Below, one piece after another: positions 26,701 through 34,751 of a stretch of DNA of 54,505 nt (its first letter is position 1; the number at the start of each line of letters is the position of its first letter). A program made the position numbers and the translations under genes. The stretch comes from Acholeplasmataceae bacterium (GTDB taxonomy: Bacteria; Bacillota_I; Bacilli_A; ML615J-28; CAG-313). The notes under the pieces were generated by a model. The model did no database searches, was not told the origin of the DNA, and was given only the letters and a program-made list of their open reading frames with translations. Where the stretch lies: assembly GCA_012838545.1 (NCBI GenBank), contig DUPC01000039.1, positions 1 through 54,505 on the forward strand, given 5' to 3'.

Positions 26701-27511
26701 CGTTAGGAACAACTTCCCAAGCATAAGTAATGAAACTGTTGACTAAATGTCTGGTAGGAAGATCCAAAGCACCATAGATTTCTCTCGGAACTCTTGCTTC
26801 GATGTCTTCCATGGCTCTTTCGATGACATCCTCAAAAGTAAGCGGTGTTTCAGCAATCGCTTGGGCATTTCCGGCAAACGATACTTGCCATTCATTTTCC
26901 GAAACACTGTAGTTGTGTAGGATTACCGGCAAGGTAAGGCGTTTATCTAAGAAGTTTTGCAACACATTGACATTCGATTGATCATATACAAAAACGGCAT
27001 TTCCTTCATCGTCGGTCAAAGTGTACATATTAGCCGCATTCTTGCCTACGGTTGCCACGAGTTCAACTAGTTCGCCGTAAACACCGGTTCTAAGAGTCTT
27101 GTCTTTGGCTTTTAGTTCGGTCACTGTAGTGGTTGTTTTGGTAATTAGGAGGTAATTGTTTTTACTAGCGACTTTTAATTCTTTAACGTTTTTGATTTGA
27201 GGGAAGTTTGCAACATAACTGAATTGAGCACTAAGTTGGACTTTATCGCCAACTTCAACATTCGGTGTCCAAGAACTTCCCATGACAACGAATACCCGTC
27301 CGAGTTCGGAATCCGCTACATAGAAACCGTTCTTGATTACGCCATAAACAACGCCTTCGACTTGGATGTCGTCATTGTTGCTTGCTTCTTGCAAAACAGT
27401 CTCGATGGGGGTAGGGGTAAATGGTTCTGGTTTTGGATCTTTTTTACAGCTCCATAAACTGACTGCAACTACCAATACGACGATTGATAATAATAAACGT
27501 TTGATTTTCAT
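23741..27511 (-). CDS. 1256-residue lipoprotein with repeated OB-like and atypical Ig-like domains
   Basis: N-terminus MKIKRLLLSIVVLVVAVSL ends at lipobox SLWSC (Cys 22), so it is a lipoprotein on the outer face. The mature chain alternates beta-rich modules. OB-fold-like parts recur around QVEGVVYGVIKNGFYV, VKVKGVIVGYSSDG and MNVQGLVVGFQSDG, each followed by an IGDEI motif. Ig-like parts of the aBig type recur as DVVWTSSHPEIIDP and EITWTSSNPSVINL, each ending in a NTEVTLTA strand. A third module with VIDSD, IKFVGT and GGSSS closes each unit. The last two units (about 360 residues each) are clear tandem copies. No catalytic motif was seen. It is probably a binding or scaffold protein for the polymer-degrading enzymes beside it; that is inference. 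Confidence 0.8.
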   Translation of the reverse strand: MKIKRLLLSIVVLVVAVSLWSCKKDPKPEPFTPTPIETVLQEASNNDDIQVEGVVYGVIKNGFYVADSELGRVFVVMGSSWTPNVEVGDKVQLSAQFSYVANFPQIKNVKELKVASKNNYLLITKTTTTVTELKAKDKTLRTGVYGELVELVATVGKNAANMYTLTDDEGNAVFVYDQSNVNVLQNFLDKRLTLPVILHNYSVSENEWQVSFAGNAQAIAETPLTFEDVIERAMEDIEARVPREIYGALDLPTRHLVNSFITYAWEVVPNDYVSIDQNGNVTITLSETDQQVTLKVTISDGTDSETVDYEITSKAITERTVTDLNQNSPAVNMSVVIVRGVVVNIARNQSLSLRSFILQDPETKETCSVDFGNSGEGILHSSDEFKEIQLGDEIIITGKYRLTGRPTVTDVTEMEIVSSGNPVEHDFANAFVLKDETSYQAFGDDLYPFLNKLVKFENPFVNFSTSFPPADTNWVRLGYDEISGNIGHGPSESRLYFAFLIAAQNESLGSEDWYKVFDIPLVNEPAIQLEGVVYAYAMYVSETYLAFIIPDWSCWQFSEQLKIENELGQNIPTSIEEGTIVLPTTHEKVTGDVVWTSSHPEIIDPTTGVVSLVEENTEVTLTATYTYEGVEYQSTYTVVVRAKVVLTVSQVLETMNDGDIVKVKGVIVGYSSDGNDNAARDGVILMDNETGDMLLVNGMRNMNPGSAYGAYFDSEGNPLAIGDEIILVAKYLLNAAGIGSGPAQDGRKHLDLNVAGSSVLYESTVEEINLNFENALVIDSDDDLQGLADDLQYGKLIKFVGTKEAPVYIGGSSSSFPFNMKVFLRPATNNDGTKYDGKIFAFKTDVNVPNAGEEWWNTIFDVEKAFVGPSSTIPAIPCEGEIYAVVCAKTGTYYQMSIVAVDASTIRQAYTPEQFEAALDAKVPAAFEEGPFTLPLTTRHTGEITWTSSNPSVINLETMTVAKVDENTEVTLTAAYVFEETEYTLDLTVTVIAPPPVEPLTVSQVLASGIDGIVMNVQGLVVGFQSDGTSSGDLRGIILMDKTTKDTILVDGMEKTPNSDLYPDFKDKDGRLLAIGDEIVLADVTYTNGEYRKSLLATADSVVSTTSTDNTVTWDTSKAIVIDSDEDLLAFAQNPQFGVLIKFVGTADNPFFFGGSSSKPSTINYKFFFNKEAVDNNGTKYEGQTFSFKKAVNDANLGVDWWQTIFDLPEAFVGPTETNPKIGYTGTIYAVLNSRTGTYWQLSFVNPSELSVTKLS

Positions 27512-27539
27512 TTTTCCTCCTTTTCTAATTATTAATTAC

Positions 27540-27559
27540 CATGCAAATTCGCTTGCATG
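27540..27559 (-). repeat. Small hairpin between M14 hydrolase and lipoprotein genes
   Basis: CATGCAA (27540-27546) and TTGCATG (27553-27559) form a perfect 7-bp stem with a six-base loop, starting right at the stop codon of the M14 gene. There is no T-run, so it is more likely an mRNA stability or processing element than a terminator. Confidence 0.5.
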
Positions 27560-28363
27560 TTAATTCCAGATTTTTTGAAAAAAGATATTTAGCAAATCAT
27601 TTTGTTGTTTCATCCGTTTGGCTAAACCTAGTTGTCTGTTGGTTTCGAAAGTAAACACAATCGCATCAAAGTTTTTGCCGAAGTAGTAATTAAAACTGCC
27701 TTCTGGGGGATTGGCATCAGTGATGAATGGGGTATCGGCGGGTTCTAAAGTTTCATTAAAATCTTCCACCATTTCCAGTGCCATCATGGCGCTTTTTTTG
27801 TTACCGTAAATAATTTCGTCACCGATTAAAGGGTTAGGGTCGGAATAACTTCTTCGTGATTCATGTAAATCAATTAAATAAGCGGGGGAAAATTCCGTGA
27901 TTACCTCAACAATTGCATAAGCAATTTGTTCGGTTACGGTACCATCGGTTTTACCAGGAAAAGCCCTGTTAAGATCGGAATATTTCACGTTATTGTAATA
28001 ACCTTTATTGGTGCTTCCGGGATAACGTTGTTCAAGTTCGGTTGCAAGGATATTTGCCCGGGGAATGACCATGACTTCACCTTTAAAGTCGTCTCGTTCC
28101 ACTAAGGCTTCAGCTACCATCCAACCCGCGATTTCATCGCCGTGGATTCCGCCCACAATCGCTACTTTTGGTCCCGGCAAGTTGCTTTTAAAGTAATATA
28201 CTTCGGTTTCGTAAATGGTACCGGTTAAGATTTTTTGACTTGATTTATCTACTTTGTTTTCGTGGTTAGGGTCTGGTTGATCTTTACATGCCACTAAGGT
28301 CGAAGCAAAGATGACAATGCTAAATAATAGGCAAAACCTTGTAAAGAAACCTTTTTTTGTCAT
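27560..28363 (-). CDS. Lipoprotein zinc hydrolase of the M14/AstE type, copy 1
   Basis: 267 residues. Signal peptide with lipobox LVAC (Cys 26). The catalytic domain has zinc ligands H74 and E77 in GGIHGDEIAG and H167 in LIDLHESR. Substrate Arg residues are in PRAN (R102) and LNRAFPG (R133), and the likely general base is E240 in FTFETNR. All positions of the family active site are present. Relatives remove acyl-amino-acid or C-terminal peptide residues, and some M14-fold enzymes cut poly-gamma-glutamate. A role in releasing glutamate outside the cell is inferred from context. No strong ribosome-binding site; probably coupled to the upstream gene. Confidence 0.82.
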   Translation of the reverse strand: MTKKGFFTRFCLLFSIVIFASTLVACKDQPDPNHENKVDKSSQKILTGTIYETEVYYFKSNLPGPKVAIVGGIHGDEIAGWMVAEALVERDDFKGEVMVIPRANILATELEQRYPGSTNKGYYNNVKYSDLNRAFPGKTDGTVTEQIAYAIVEVITEFSPAYLIDLHESRRSYSDPNPLIGDEIIYGNKKSAMMALEMVEDFNETLEPADTPFITDANPPEGSFNYYFGKNFDAIVFTFETNRQLGLAKRMKQQNDLLNIFFQKIWN

Positions 28364-28374
28364 AAGGTGTCATC

Positions 28375-28995
28375 TTACTCGAATAGTTTAGCAAAAGCAG
28401 GAACCATTTTAGTTGCTTTGGAGAACAAATATAATGGAATGCCCTCGTTTTTGTTGAAGTTAGTGAATAAGTTGTCTTTATCCCCGTCTTCAACCACAAG
28501 CATCAAGTCTGCGCCTGGGCAAGCAGCATTCAATACCGGGTCGCTCATCGAACCTCTGCGGGCTTCGCCGCCGACATGAAGCACGATTAGCGTAATATCT
28601 CCCGCTTTAGCTTTATCGGCAAATGCTTTTGCCCGGTTGGTTTCTGCTCCCACATCGGTGGAAGCAGCTCCCAAACCTTTACCCGATGTTCCGGTAACCA
28701 TGAAGACTATCGAACCATTGTTTACTTCATTAGCTGTTAACATATGGTCGCGAACGAAGTCTTCGTCTTCAATGAGTTCAGTCGCAGTTTCCAAAATGTT
28801 TTGCACGATGTCGATATCGGCTTGGCCGACAGTAGTTAGATATATTTCTTTGTCTTTGGCAAGCGATATAAAAGTTTCCGCAAGTTCCAAATCAACCTTT
28901 TTTTCATCTGGTGGGGTTGGACCATCATCGCCGCCACAGCTTACTAAAGCAAAGCTTAAGACAATAACGCCTAATAATAACCATAATTTTTTCAT
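28375..28995 (-). CDS. DUF6305-family lipoprotein, copy 2
   Basis: 206 residues. Signal peptide ends at lipobox ALVSCGG (Cys 20). The mature part has IYLTTVGQADIDIVQNIL, VTGTSGKGLGAAS, LHVGGEARRGSMSD and ADLMLVVEDGDKDNLF, the conserved order of DUF6305. It is closer to the family pattern than copy 1 at 19828. The GTSGKGLGA loop and Rossmann-like spacing suggest a small-ligand-binding fold, but no function is established to my knowledge. It lies between two M14-type hydrolase genes, behind AAAAGGAG. Confidence 0.82.
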   Translation of the reverse strand: MKKLWLLLGVIVLSFALVSCGGDDGPTPPDEKKVDLELAETFISLAKDKEIYLTTVGQADIDIVQNILETATELIEDEDFVRDHMLTANEVNNGSIVFMVTGTSGKGLGAASTDVGAETNRAKAFADKAKAGDITLIVLHVGGEARRGSMSDPVLNAACPGADLMLVVEDGDKDNLFTNFNKNEGIPLYLFSKATKMVPAFAKLFE

Positions 28996-29008
28996 AATCT
29001 ATCTCCTT

Positions 29009-30172
29009 TTATTTTTTTATTTCTTTTAAGTAATGGCCAATGCCATTAGTTAAAACATCTTGATAACCAGGGAATCCGTTTACCTTTAATTCTCCAAGTT
29101 GTTCAGTTCCGTAGTACTTGTTATAAGCTTGAATAATTTCATAAATCGTATATACATGACGGGCAACCCGTTCGTCGAGACTAACCGGAGGGGCGTAAAG
29201 GATTTTTCCGATTCCTTTTTCCAGCGCTTTATCGTAGAATTTGTCGCTTCCGTTTAATACCAATTCTTCCGTGAAAGCTCCGCGGATTTTACCTTGGGAA
29301 GCATTGGAAGTTTCCAATAAAAACGCCAAAGTATCGGTATAATCGCCCAGTTCGCGATGCGTCAATCCGTGCAAGTTTTGGGGGGACTCTTCATAACGGA
29401 TGTCGACATCGTTCAATTCCATCATCAGCGTAGTTTGGGCGGCGATTTTAAGAGCTTCTTTCCGGTTGTGGGAAACAATTGTGTTAATGGTTTGATATTC
29501 GGGGGAAGCTTCATGCAAATCGATTGTAATGGTAATATTGTTTTGTCTGATGCATTCGGTAATCGCATAAGCTACCCGTTCGGTATAAGTACCGTTTTCG
29601 CTTCCCGGATAAGAGCGGTTTAGGTTTCTCGTATCGACGCTGGATAACTTTTGGCCGGAAGTCCGATGGACATAGACATCGGGATTAGGCCATTGTTGAT
29701 TGGTGTTGGTTGCCCGGGAACCGAACTTGAAGGTTCTTACACCGTAAGGTGTTTCAATTCCGAAGTATTGAATTGAAGCTTCTTGGGGGTGAGAATGGGT
29801 ATAAGCGCTTCGATTGGCTTCGGTTATGATAAATACAGTTCCGCGTTCCACCGTTAAGTTTTCCAACAGGAGGGTTGAGCTTAACTGTCCCGCCGGTTCA
29901 TTGGGGTGGGTTCCGCCAATGATAAGAACACTCGGACCAGGTTCAGCACCCTCTATGACATATATATCGCTATCGCCGACTGTGCCTTTCAAACGAGGAG
30001 AATATTTGCTGAATTTTTCAATCCGTGTTACCACGTCTTCCCGAATCGCAAATTCGGTTTCATAGTGGGCAAAATCATAAAAGTTTTTGCCACTCCAAAA
30101 AGTTAGAATTAAAGCCAATATGATAAAGCAAGAGGAATAAAGAATTCCTTTTTGTTTTTTACTTAATTGCAT
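29009..30172 (-). CDS. Membrane-anchored zinc hydrolase of the M14/AstE type, copy 2
   Basis: 387 residues from ATG 30172 (GGAGG nine bases upstream). One N-terminal helix (about 10-27) acts as an uncleaved anchor. The catalytic domain carries H89 and E92 in GGTHPNEPAG, Arg in LNRSYPG, H220 in TIDLHEAS and a general base E287 in FLLETSN. The active site is thus complete. It is distinct from copy 1: longer, anchored by a helix, with insertions around 130-175. Two such enzymes with different anchors suggest two cleavage steps on a gamma-linked glutamate polymer; this is inference. Confidence 0.8.
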   Translation of the reverse strand: MQLSKKQKGILYSSCFIILALILTFWSGKNFYDFAHYETEFAIREDVVTRIEKFSKYSPRLKGTVGDSDIYVIEGAEPGPSVLIIGGTHPNEPAGQLSSTLLLENLTVERGTVFIITEANRSAYTHSHPQEASIQYFGIETPYGVRTFKFGSRATNTNQQWPNPDVYVHRTSGQKLSSVDTRNLNRSYPGSENGTYTERVAYAITECIRQNNITITIDLHEASPEYQTINTIVSHNRKEALKIAAQTTLMMELNDVDIRYEESPQNLHGLTHRELGDYTDTLAFLLETSNASQGKIRGAFTEELVLNGSDKFYDKALEKGIGKILYAPPVSLDERVARHVYTIYEIIQAYNKYYGTEQLGELKVNGFPGYQDVLTNGIGHYLKEIKK

Positions 30173-30185
30173 GTTCTTCATCCTC

Positions 30186-30344
30186 CTATTTAATTAAGAA
30201 TATCCTAAGAATTAGGAATACCAACATTAACGCGCCAATTAGTTTATCGGTGAAACTTTCTGTTTCAAACATATGCCAGACAACCATCACGGTTATAACC
30301 ACAAGCATTAGGATATATATTACTGTCAAGATTGTGTAAAACAT
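30186..30344 (-). CDS. 52-residue two-helix membrane protein
   Basis: An open frame from ATG 30344 to TAG 30186 with AGGAGG at ideal spacing. The peptide starts MFYTILTVIYILMLVVITV and ends LVFLILRIFLIK, two hydrophobic helices joined by a short polar loop with ETESFTDK. It begins nine bases after the carrier gene and ends 13 bases before the M14 gene. Its position suggests a small subunit of the DctM-like carrier, though it is far shorter than a TRAP DctQ subunit (about 160 residues). I recognise no family. Confidence 0.75.
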   Translation of the reverse strand: MFYTILTVIYILMLVVITVMVVWHMFETESFTDKLIGALMLVFLILRIFLIK

Positions 30345-30353
30345 ATATACCTC

Positions 30354-31637
30354 CTATGGCCAAATCTGCGCAACCACGACGATAAAGATCATTGCATAAC
30401 CTATCGAAACCAAAAGCGGTATAAACGCATTTTTCGTAATTGTTGTGTATTTTTCTTCGTCCACTATTTTGGCGCTGAGGGTAGCGGACATTGCGGTTGG
30501 GGGTAAGAACTCCCCAAGCGAAGCAAGCAACGATAAACTGGAGGCTACAATAATCTCGTTGTAAGCAAGCAGTGCCATAACAAACGGTCCACCCAAAATC
30601 GAGGATGATCCAAAAGCCGAAATGCCGCCAAAGATAGGCAAGCTTATCGCCATGCTGATGTATTGGAAGATGTTTGGCAGAGTTAAAGCGTTAATTACAA
30701 AGTATCCTCTCACACCGTTTAAAGTAATGATTTGGATAAACATGCCAACACCAATTAGTAAAGCCATGGCCGGGAAAGCTTTAATAACGCCGTTTTTAAT
30801 TGTTTTAATAATGTTGAATTTTTTGCCAAACCAAGGCGTAAAAGCTGTGGCAATGACAAAGATAAGCGGCATTCCCAAACTTCCAAAAACCAATGGGAAA
30901 ACACTTTGAAGAATGATTAACGCAACTAAGACAATTATCGGAAGATAAATCAACTCCGAATATTTGTCTAAGTAATCAAAATGTATTAAATCTTTTAAAG
31001 AATCTAAATCAATTTTAGTAATGTGCTTGCGTCCCAAGAATAAGACAATGAAAATTGCCAGAGGGATTGTTAGGGCTAAAAGCGGTAGCGTAAAACCGGT
31101 GAAAGGAATATCTACCACGTCGCAAATCAACATTACCGGAATATTAATCGGGGGAGCAACCATCCCAAGGATGGCGCCAAAGGCGATGATGGCACCGACT
31201 TTGGCTCTTGGTATGCCGATTTTAATCATAATCGGGGCAACCAAGGCACCCGATGTAACGATGCAAGAAAGGGACGAACCCGTTATCATGCCAGGGAACA
31301 TGATAATAAACATCAGACATACCAAAAGAATTGTTGGAGAACGATAAAAGATTTTAATGAGCGCGGCACTGAGGTAATCAAGCGCACCGCTTTCTTCAAG
31401 ACCCCCGATAAAAATCATTGCGGTGGTGATGACTAAAATTGTGTCAAAGTAGGCAAATCCGCCTTCCACAAAATGATGAATAGATAAGTCGGTTTTTGAG
31501 ATGATTGCGGAGAGGACTGCGCCAACAATGGATGATACCATTAAGGCTAGACCTGCCCGCATTTTGAATTTGAGTAGTAATAGGACGAAAACTCCGATCA
31601 TTACTACGAAGTATAATAGTTCAATTTGCCAAAGCAT
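30354..31637 (-). CDS. DctM-like secondary carrier (ion transporter superfamily)
   Basis: 427 residues, about eleven hydrophobic helices. Repeated re-entrant motifs typical of TRAP large permeases are seen: PGMITGSSLSCIVTSGALVA in the first half and FGGISAFGSSSILGGPFVMA in the second. A TRAP system would also need a binding protein and a DctQ subunit, and neither is nearby. The next gene encodes only a 52-residue membrane protein. It may be a stand-alone sodium- or proton-coupled carrier. Sitting between gamma-glutamyltransferase and two hydrolases, glutamate or short gamma-glutamyl peptides are the likely cargo; inferred from context. Confidence 0.78.
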   Translation of the reverse strand: MLWQIELLYFVVMIGVFVLLLLKFKMRAGLALMVSSIVGAVLSAIISKTDLSIHHFVEGGFAYFDTILVITTAMIFIGGLEESGALDYLSAALIKIFYRSPTILLVCLMFIIMFPGMITGSSLSCIVTSGALVAPIMIKIGIPRAKVGAIIAFGAILGMVAPPINIPVMLICDVVDIPFTGFTLPLLALTIPLAIFIVLFLGRKHITKIDLDSLKDLIHFDYLDKYSELIYLPIIVLVALIILQSVFPLVFGSLGMPLIFVIATAFTPWFGKKFNIIKTIKNGVIKAFPAMALLIGVGMFIQIITLNGVRGYFVINALTLPNIFQYISMAISLPIFGGISAFGSSSILGGPFVMALLAYNEIIVASSLSLLASLGEFLPPTAMSATLSAKIVDEEKYTTITKNAFIPLLVSIGYAMIFIVVVAQIWP

Positions 31638-31649
31638 TATATCCTCTTT

Positions 31650-33470
31650 CTAGTATCCTAAAGCTTTACCGTCACGGCGTGGATCGGCGCCACCATGCAT
31701 TTTGTTTCCTTCAATGAACCGAACGCCTTGAACACCTCCAAAGTATAAATCAATATCGCCGCTGCCTTGGAAAATAAGATTATAACCAAGGGCGCTTAAG
31801 CCATTTCTGGCATCATCGTCAAATGCTTGTTCAAGATAAAGATCTTTTTTGTTAGTGAATGTTTCGTCGCTTCCCACTGCATAGCAGTAAATTCTCGGAT
31901 ATTCAATTGCTTCTTGAATGTTCATGCCAAAGTCAATCATATTTATGAGTACTTGGAGTACCGCTGCCGGTATTCTCATGCTTCCCGGAGAACCAAGTGT
32001 AGCATATGGATTACCGTCTTTCATAACGATGGTTGGCATAATATGGCTAACCGGTTGTTTGAGCGGTTCAATATAAGATGCGCTCGAACTGCTGAATGAA
32101 AAACCGCTTAATTGGTTATTCATAAAGAAGCCAAAACCAGGAACAACCAAACCGTTACCGAAGAAATAGTTGATAGTTTGCGTTACTGAAACGATATTGC
32201 CCTCTTTATCAACTACGGAGAAGGTGGTGGTACTGTAATGTTCGTCATAATCGACTGGTTCGAAGTTTACGGTTTTAGGAGTTGTGTTATATGGCCAAGG
32301 GTTTCCGTAGTCGTTTTCGCCTTGGTTGCGGCCTAAATATGCTTTGCTTGGGTTAAACTTTTCCCATCTTTCCGCTGCATATTGTTTGCTAATGATACCC
32401 GCAATCGGAACATCGATAAATTTGGTGTCGGCGATGTATTTGCGTTTGTCGCCATAAGCAAGCTGTTGGGCAACCGCCAAGACATGAAGCAGTTCGGCAC
32501 TGTTGCGTTCCATTCCGCTGATTTCGCCATATACTTCAAGCATATTGAGAGCTTCAAGGAGAATCATACCGCCCGAAGATGGAGAGGTTACGGTTGCAAT
32601 GTCATAACCGCGATAATTACCTTGGATCGGGGTTTCGATAATCGGATAATTATTCATGGCATATAGCAAATCGTTATGTGTAATTAATCCGCCCTTTTCT
32701 TCTTGAAGAGCAACAATCGCATCCGCAATTTCCCCTGTATAGAAAGCAGGGGCGCCTTGTTGGGCAATCAATTCCAAAGCTTTGCTATAGTTTTCTTGAA
32801 CAAGAAGATCACCTTCTTGAAGCGGAGTAATACCCATATCCGCAAACACATTCTTGGTTTCTTCTTTCGAACGCATTACTTTGTTGAAGTTTTCGCTAAT
32901 TGCATTCGCAAGTTCTGGGGTAACAGGGAAACCTTCTTTAGCGTATTTGATGGCAGGGGCCATAACGGTTTGACGGGTCAAATTTCCATGGTTTTCCAAA
33001 ACTCGCAACAAACCCGTAACCTGGGTTGGAACACCACTCGCTTTGATTCCATCATCGACATCCGCATCCCTATTCGGGAAAGCGCTAGCTTCGCCTGCAG
33101 ATGGCACAAATTCACGGAAGTTATAGGAAATAAACTGTCCGGTCTTGGCTTCATAAGCCACCAAGATTCCTCCTCCTCCGATACCGGAAGCATTAGGTTC
33201 AACAACACCTAAAGCAAATGATACAGCCACCGCCGCATCAAAAGCATTTCCGCCGGCTTTTAGGACATCCAGACCCGCTTTGGCCGCATAAGGACTGGCA
33301 GCGGAAACGACACCGTTAGAAGAAATTACATCGCGAACGCTTAAATCGGTGAAATCTGAATCTTTGTCTTCATGGTCATCTTTGTCTTTTCCGCAGCTAA
33401 CAACGGTAAAAGCAAGCAACAGAAGCAAAATGATAAAGAATAGTTTACTTTTCTTAAAGCTTAAATTCAT
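31650..33470 (-). CDS. ggt: Gamma-glutamyltransferase, lipoprotein form
   Basis: 606 residues. Cleaves gamma-glutamyl bonds by transfer or hydrolysis; in bacilli GGT also trims poly-gamma-glutamate from its end. The precursor normally self-cleaves before a Thr. T414 in HYSTTTFSVVD aligns with that residue of the E. coli enzyme (T391), followed by the small subunit with NNQLSGF and GSPGSMRIP. PSSGGMILLEAL and the N-terminal NAFDAAVAVSFALGVVEP are also family motifs. The N-terminus has lipobox VVSC (Cys 26), which would hold the large chain at the outer face. ATG follows AAAGGAG. Confidence 0.95.
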   Translation of the reverse strand: MNLSFKKSKLFFIILLLLLAFTVVSCGKDKDDHEDKDSDFTDLSVRDVISSNGVVSAASPYAAKAGLDVLKAGGNAFDAAVAVSFALGVVEPNASGIGGGGILVAYEAKTGQFISYNFREFVPSAGEASAFPNRDADVDDGIKASGVPTQVTGLLRVLENHGNLTRQTVMAPAIKYAKEGFPVTPELANAISENFNKVMRSKEETKNVFADMGITPLQEGDLLVQENYSKALELIAQQGAPAFYTGEIADAIVALQEEKGGLITHNDLLYAMNNYPIIETPIQGNYRGYDIATVTSPSSGGMILLEALNMLEVYGEISGMERNSAELLHVLAVAQQLAYGDKRKYIADTKFIDVPIAGIISKQYAAERWEKFNPSKAYLGRNQGENDYGNPWPYNTTPKTVNFEPVDYDEHYSTTTFSVVDKEGNIVSVTQTINYFFGNGLVVPGFGFFMNNQLSGFSFSSSSASYIEPLKQPVSHIMPTIVMKDGNPYATLGSPGSMRIPAAVLQVLINMIDFGMNIQEAIEYPRIYCYAVGSDETFTNKKDLYLEQAFDDDARNGLSALGYNLIFQGSGDIDLYFGGVQGVRFIEGNKMHGGADPRRDGKALGY

Positions 33471-33494
33471 GTCTTACTCCTTTACAATTATTTT

Positions 33495-34751
33495 TTAATG
33501 TAGATAAAAGGTTTGTTTTAACAATTTTAGGAAAATTGTTACAATTAATAGGTCAGCACTCCCCCCAAAGCTAATGTTGTTTTCAATGCAGAAGTTGGTA
33601 ACTTCGGTTATTTTTTCGAGATCGTATTCTTTGATTGATGTAACCAATTGCTTAAAATACTGGTATCTTTCCATGGAACCTGCACGTTTCAATAAAACAG
33701 TGTCTTGGCAATCGCGGATAATTTTAATCAACAACATTGTTAGTGAAGCGGGCTCAAAGGATATTTCTTGAGATGCGAGGTTGTTTTGAACAAGCAAATA
33801 CCCTTGAGCAGCTTCATATCTTGCACCACCAAGACCATAACGTTGATAAGCAAGAACGCCAAAAGACTCGGGGGGTGTTGAGAGTTCTTGCATTAAATCA
33901 ACCGTCATGGCTTTTATAGTGGAGAAGACCGAGGAAAAAGATAGATGGCGGCTAATTACATAACCGCTGGATGCTAGAGTCAAACCCAGCGAAAAGATTA
34001 ATCCTTTGTAGGCATTGATGTTTCCGGTTACCTTTAACATGGATTCTTCCGCCAGTTTTCCAATTTCCCGGCATTCTTTAAAGAGTTTAATTACATCGTT
34101 TCCCTTTAACCCTTTAAAGAACATTTCGACCAGATAAGGCATTATTGCCGCTTGCGCTTTAATCATTAAGTTGTAATCCATGTCGGGATGGCTTCCTTGG
34201 CTATAGGGGGTAACCAAGCCAAATTTTGGATGAATGTCTAACTCAAGCATCATGCTTGTTTTAACCATGTTGGTTATGTTTTTTTGAATTTCGGAATAAA
34301 CATTTTCTTCAATTACATTAATCAATTCCCCATAAGGGTGCGTTTGCTTTTTATTGCAAACAAAAGCGGGATTATCGCACAAATAACATTTTCTTAACAA
34401 TTTTCTGGTTTTGCTGAAGTAGGAGTTTTGGTAAACATCGATATCGATAAATCTGCCAAGCGGAGTTGCTTCTTCAATTTCCATCATCTGAGGTTTATAG
34501 TCTTGTTCAGCATCTACCTGATAGATATATGTAGGTCCATCGAATCCATCGATAATTAAAGGTTTCCTACTTAACAAGCGGTTCAAAATTGCGCCATAGT
34601 ATTGAACCAAAAGATAAGCTACGGGGATGCGTTTTTCGCTTCCCGGGATATTGGCTCTTAAGGTAATAGCCCCAAACCCTTTATCGATGATTGTTTTAAT
34701 GTAATCGATTCGCTTTTCCCGGTCTTCCAAAATTAAATTAGTTTGCTTCAT
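33495..34751 (-). CDS. citXG: CitX-CitG fusion: prosthetic-group synthesis and transfer for the CitD-type carrier
   Basis: 418 residues. The first 170 are CitX-like (holo-carrier synthase): GRFIDIDVY and CYLCDNPAFVCNKKQTHPYG. The rest (about 180-418) is CitG-like (triphosphoribosyl-dephospho-CoA synthase), with LELDIHPKFGLVTPYSQGSH and DMDYNLMIKAQAAI. Together they make and attach the 2'-(5''-phosphoribosyl)-3'-dephospho-CoA arm on the acyl carrier subunit. CitXG fusions are known in other bacteria. ATG 34751 overlaps the end of citC by 14 bases and has no Shine-Dalgarno, so translation is probably coupled. Confidence 0.88.
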   Translation of the reverse strand: MKQTNLILEDREKRIDYIKTIIDKGFGAITLRANIPGSEKRIPVAYLLVQYYGAILNRLLSRKPLIIDGFDGPTYIYQVDAEQDYKPQMMEIEEATPLGRFIDIDVYQNSYFSKTRKLLRKCYLCDNPAFVCNKKQTHPYGELINVIEENVYSEIQKNITNMVKTSMMLELDIHPKFGLVTPYSQGSHPDMDYNLMIKAQAAIMPYLVEMFFKGLKGNDVIKLFKECREIGKLAEESMLKVTGNINAYKGLIFSLGLTLASSGYVISRHLSFSSVFSTIKAMTVDLMQELSTPPESFGVLAYQRYGLGGARYEAAQGYLLVQNNLASQEISFEPASLTMLLIKIIRDCQDTVLLKRAGSMERYQYFKQLVTSIKEYDLEKITEVTNFCIENNISFGGSADLLIVTIFLKLLKQTFYLH

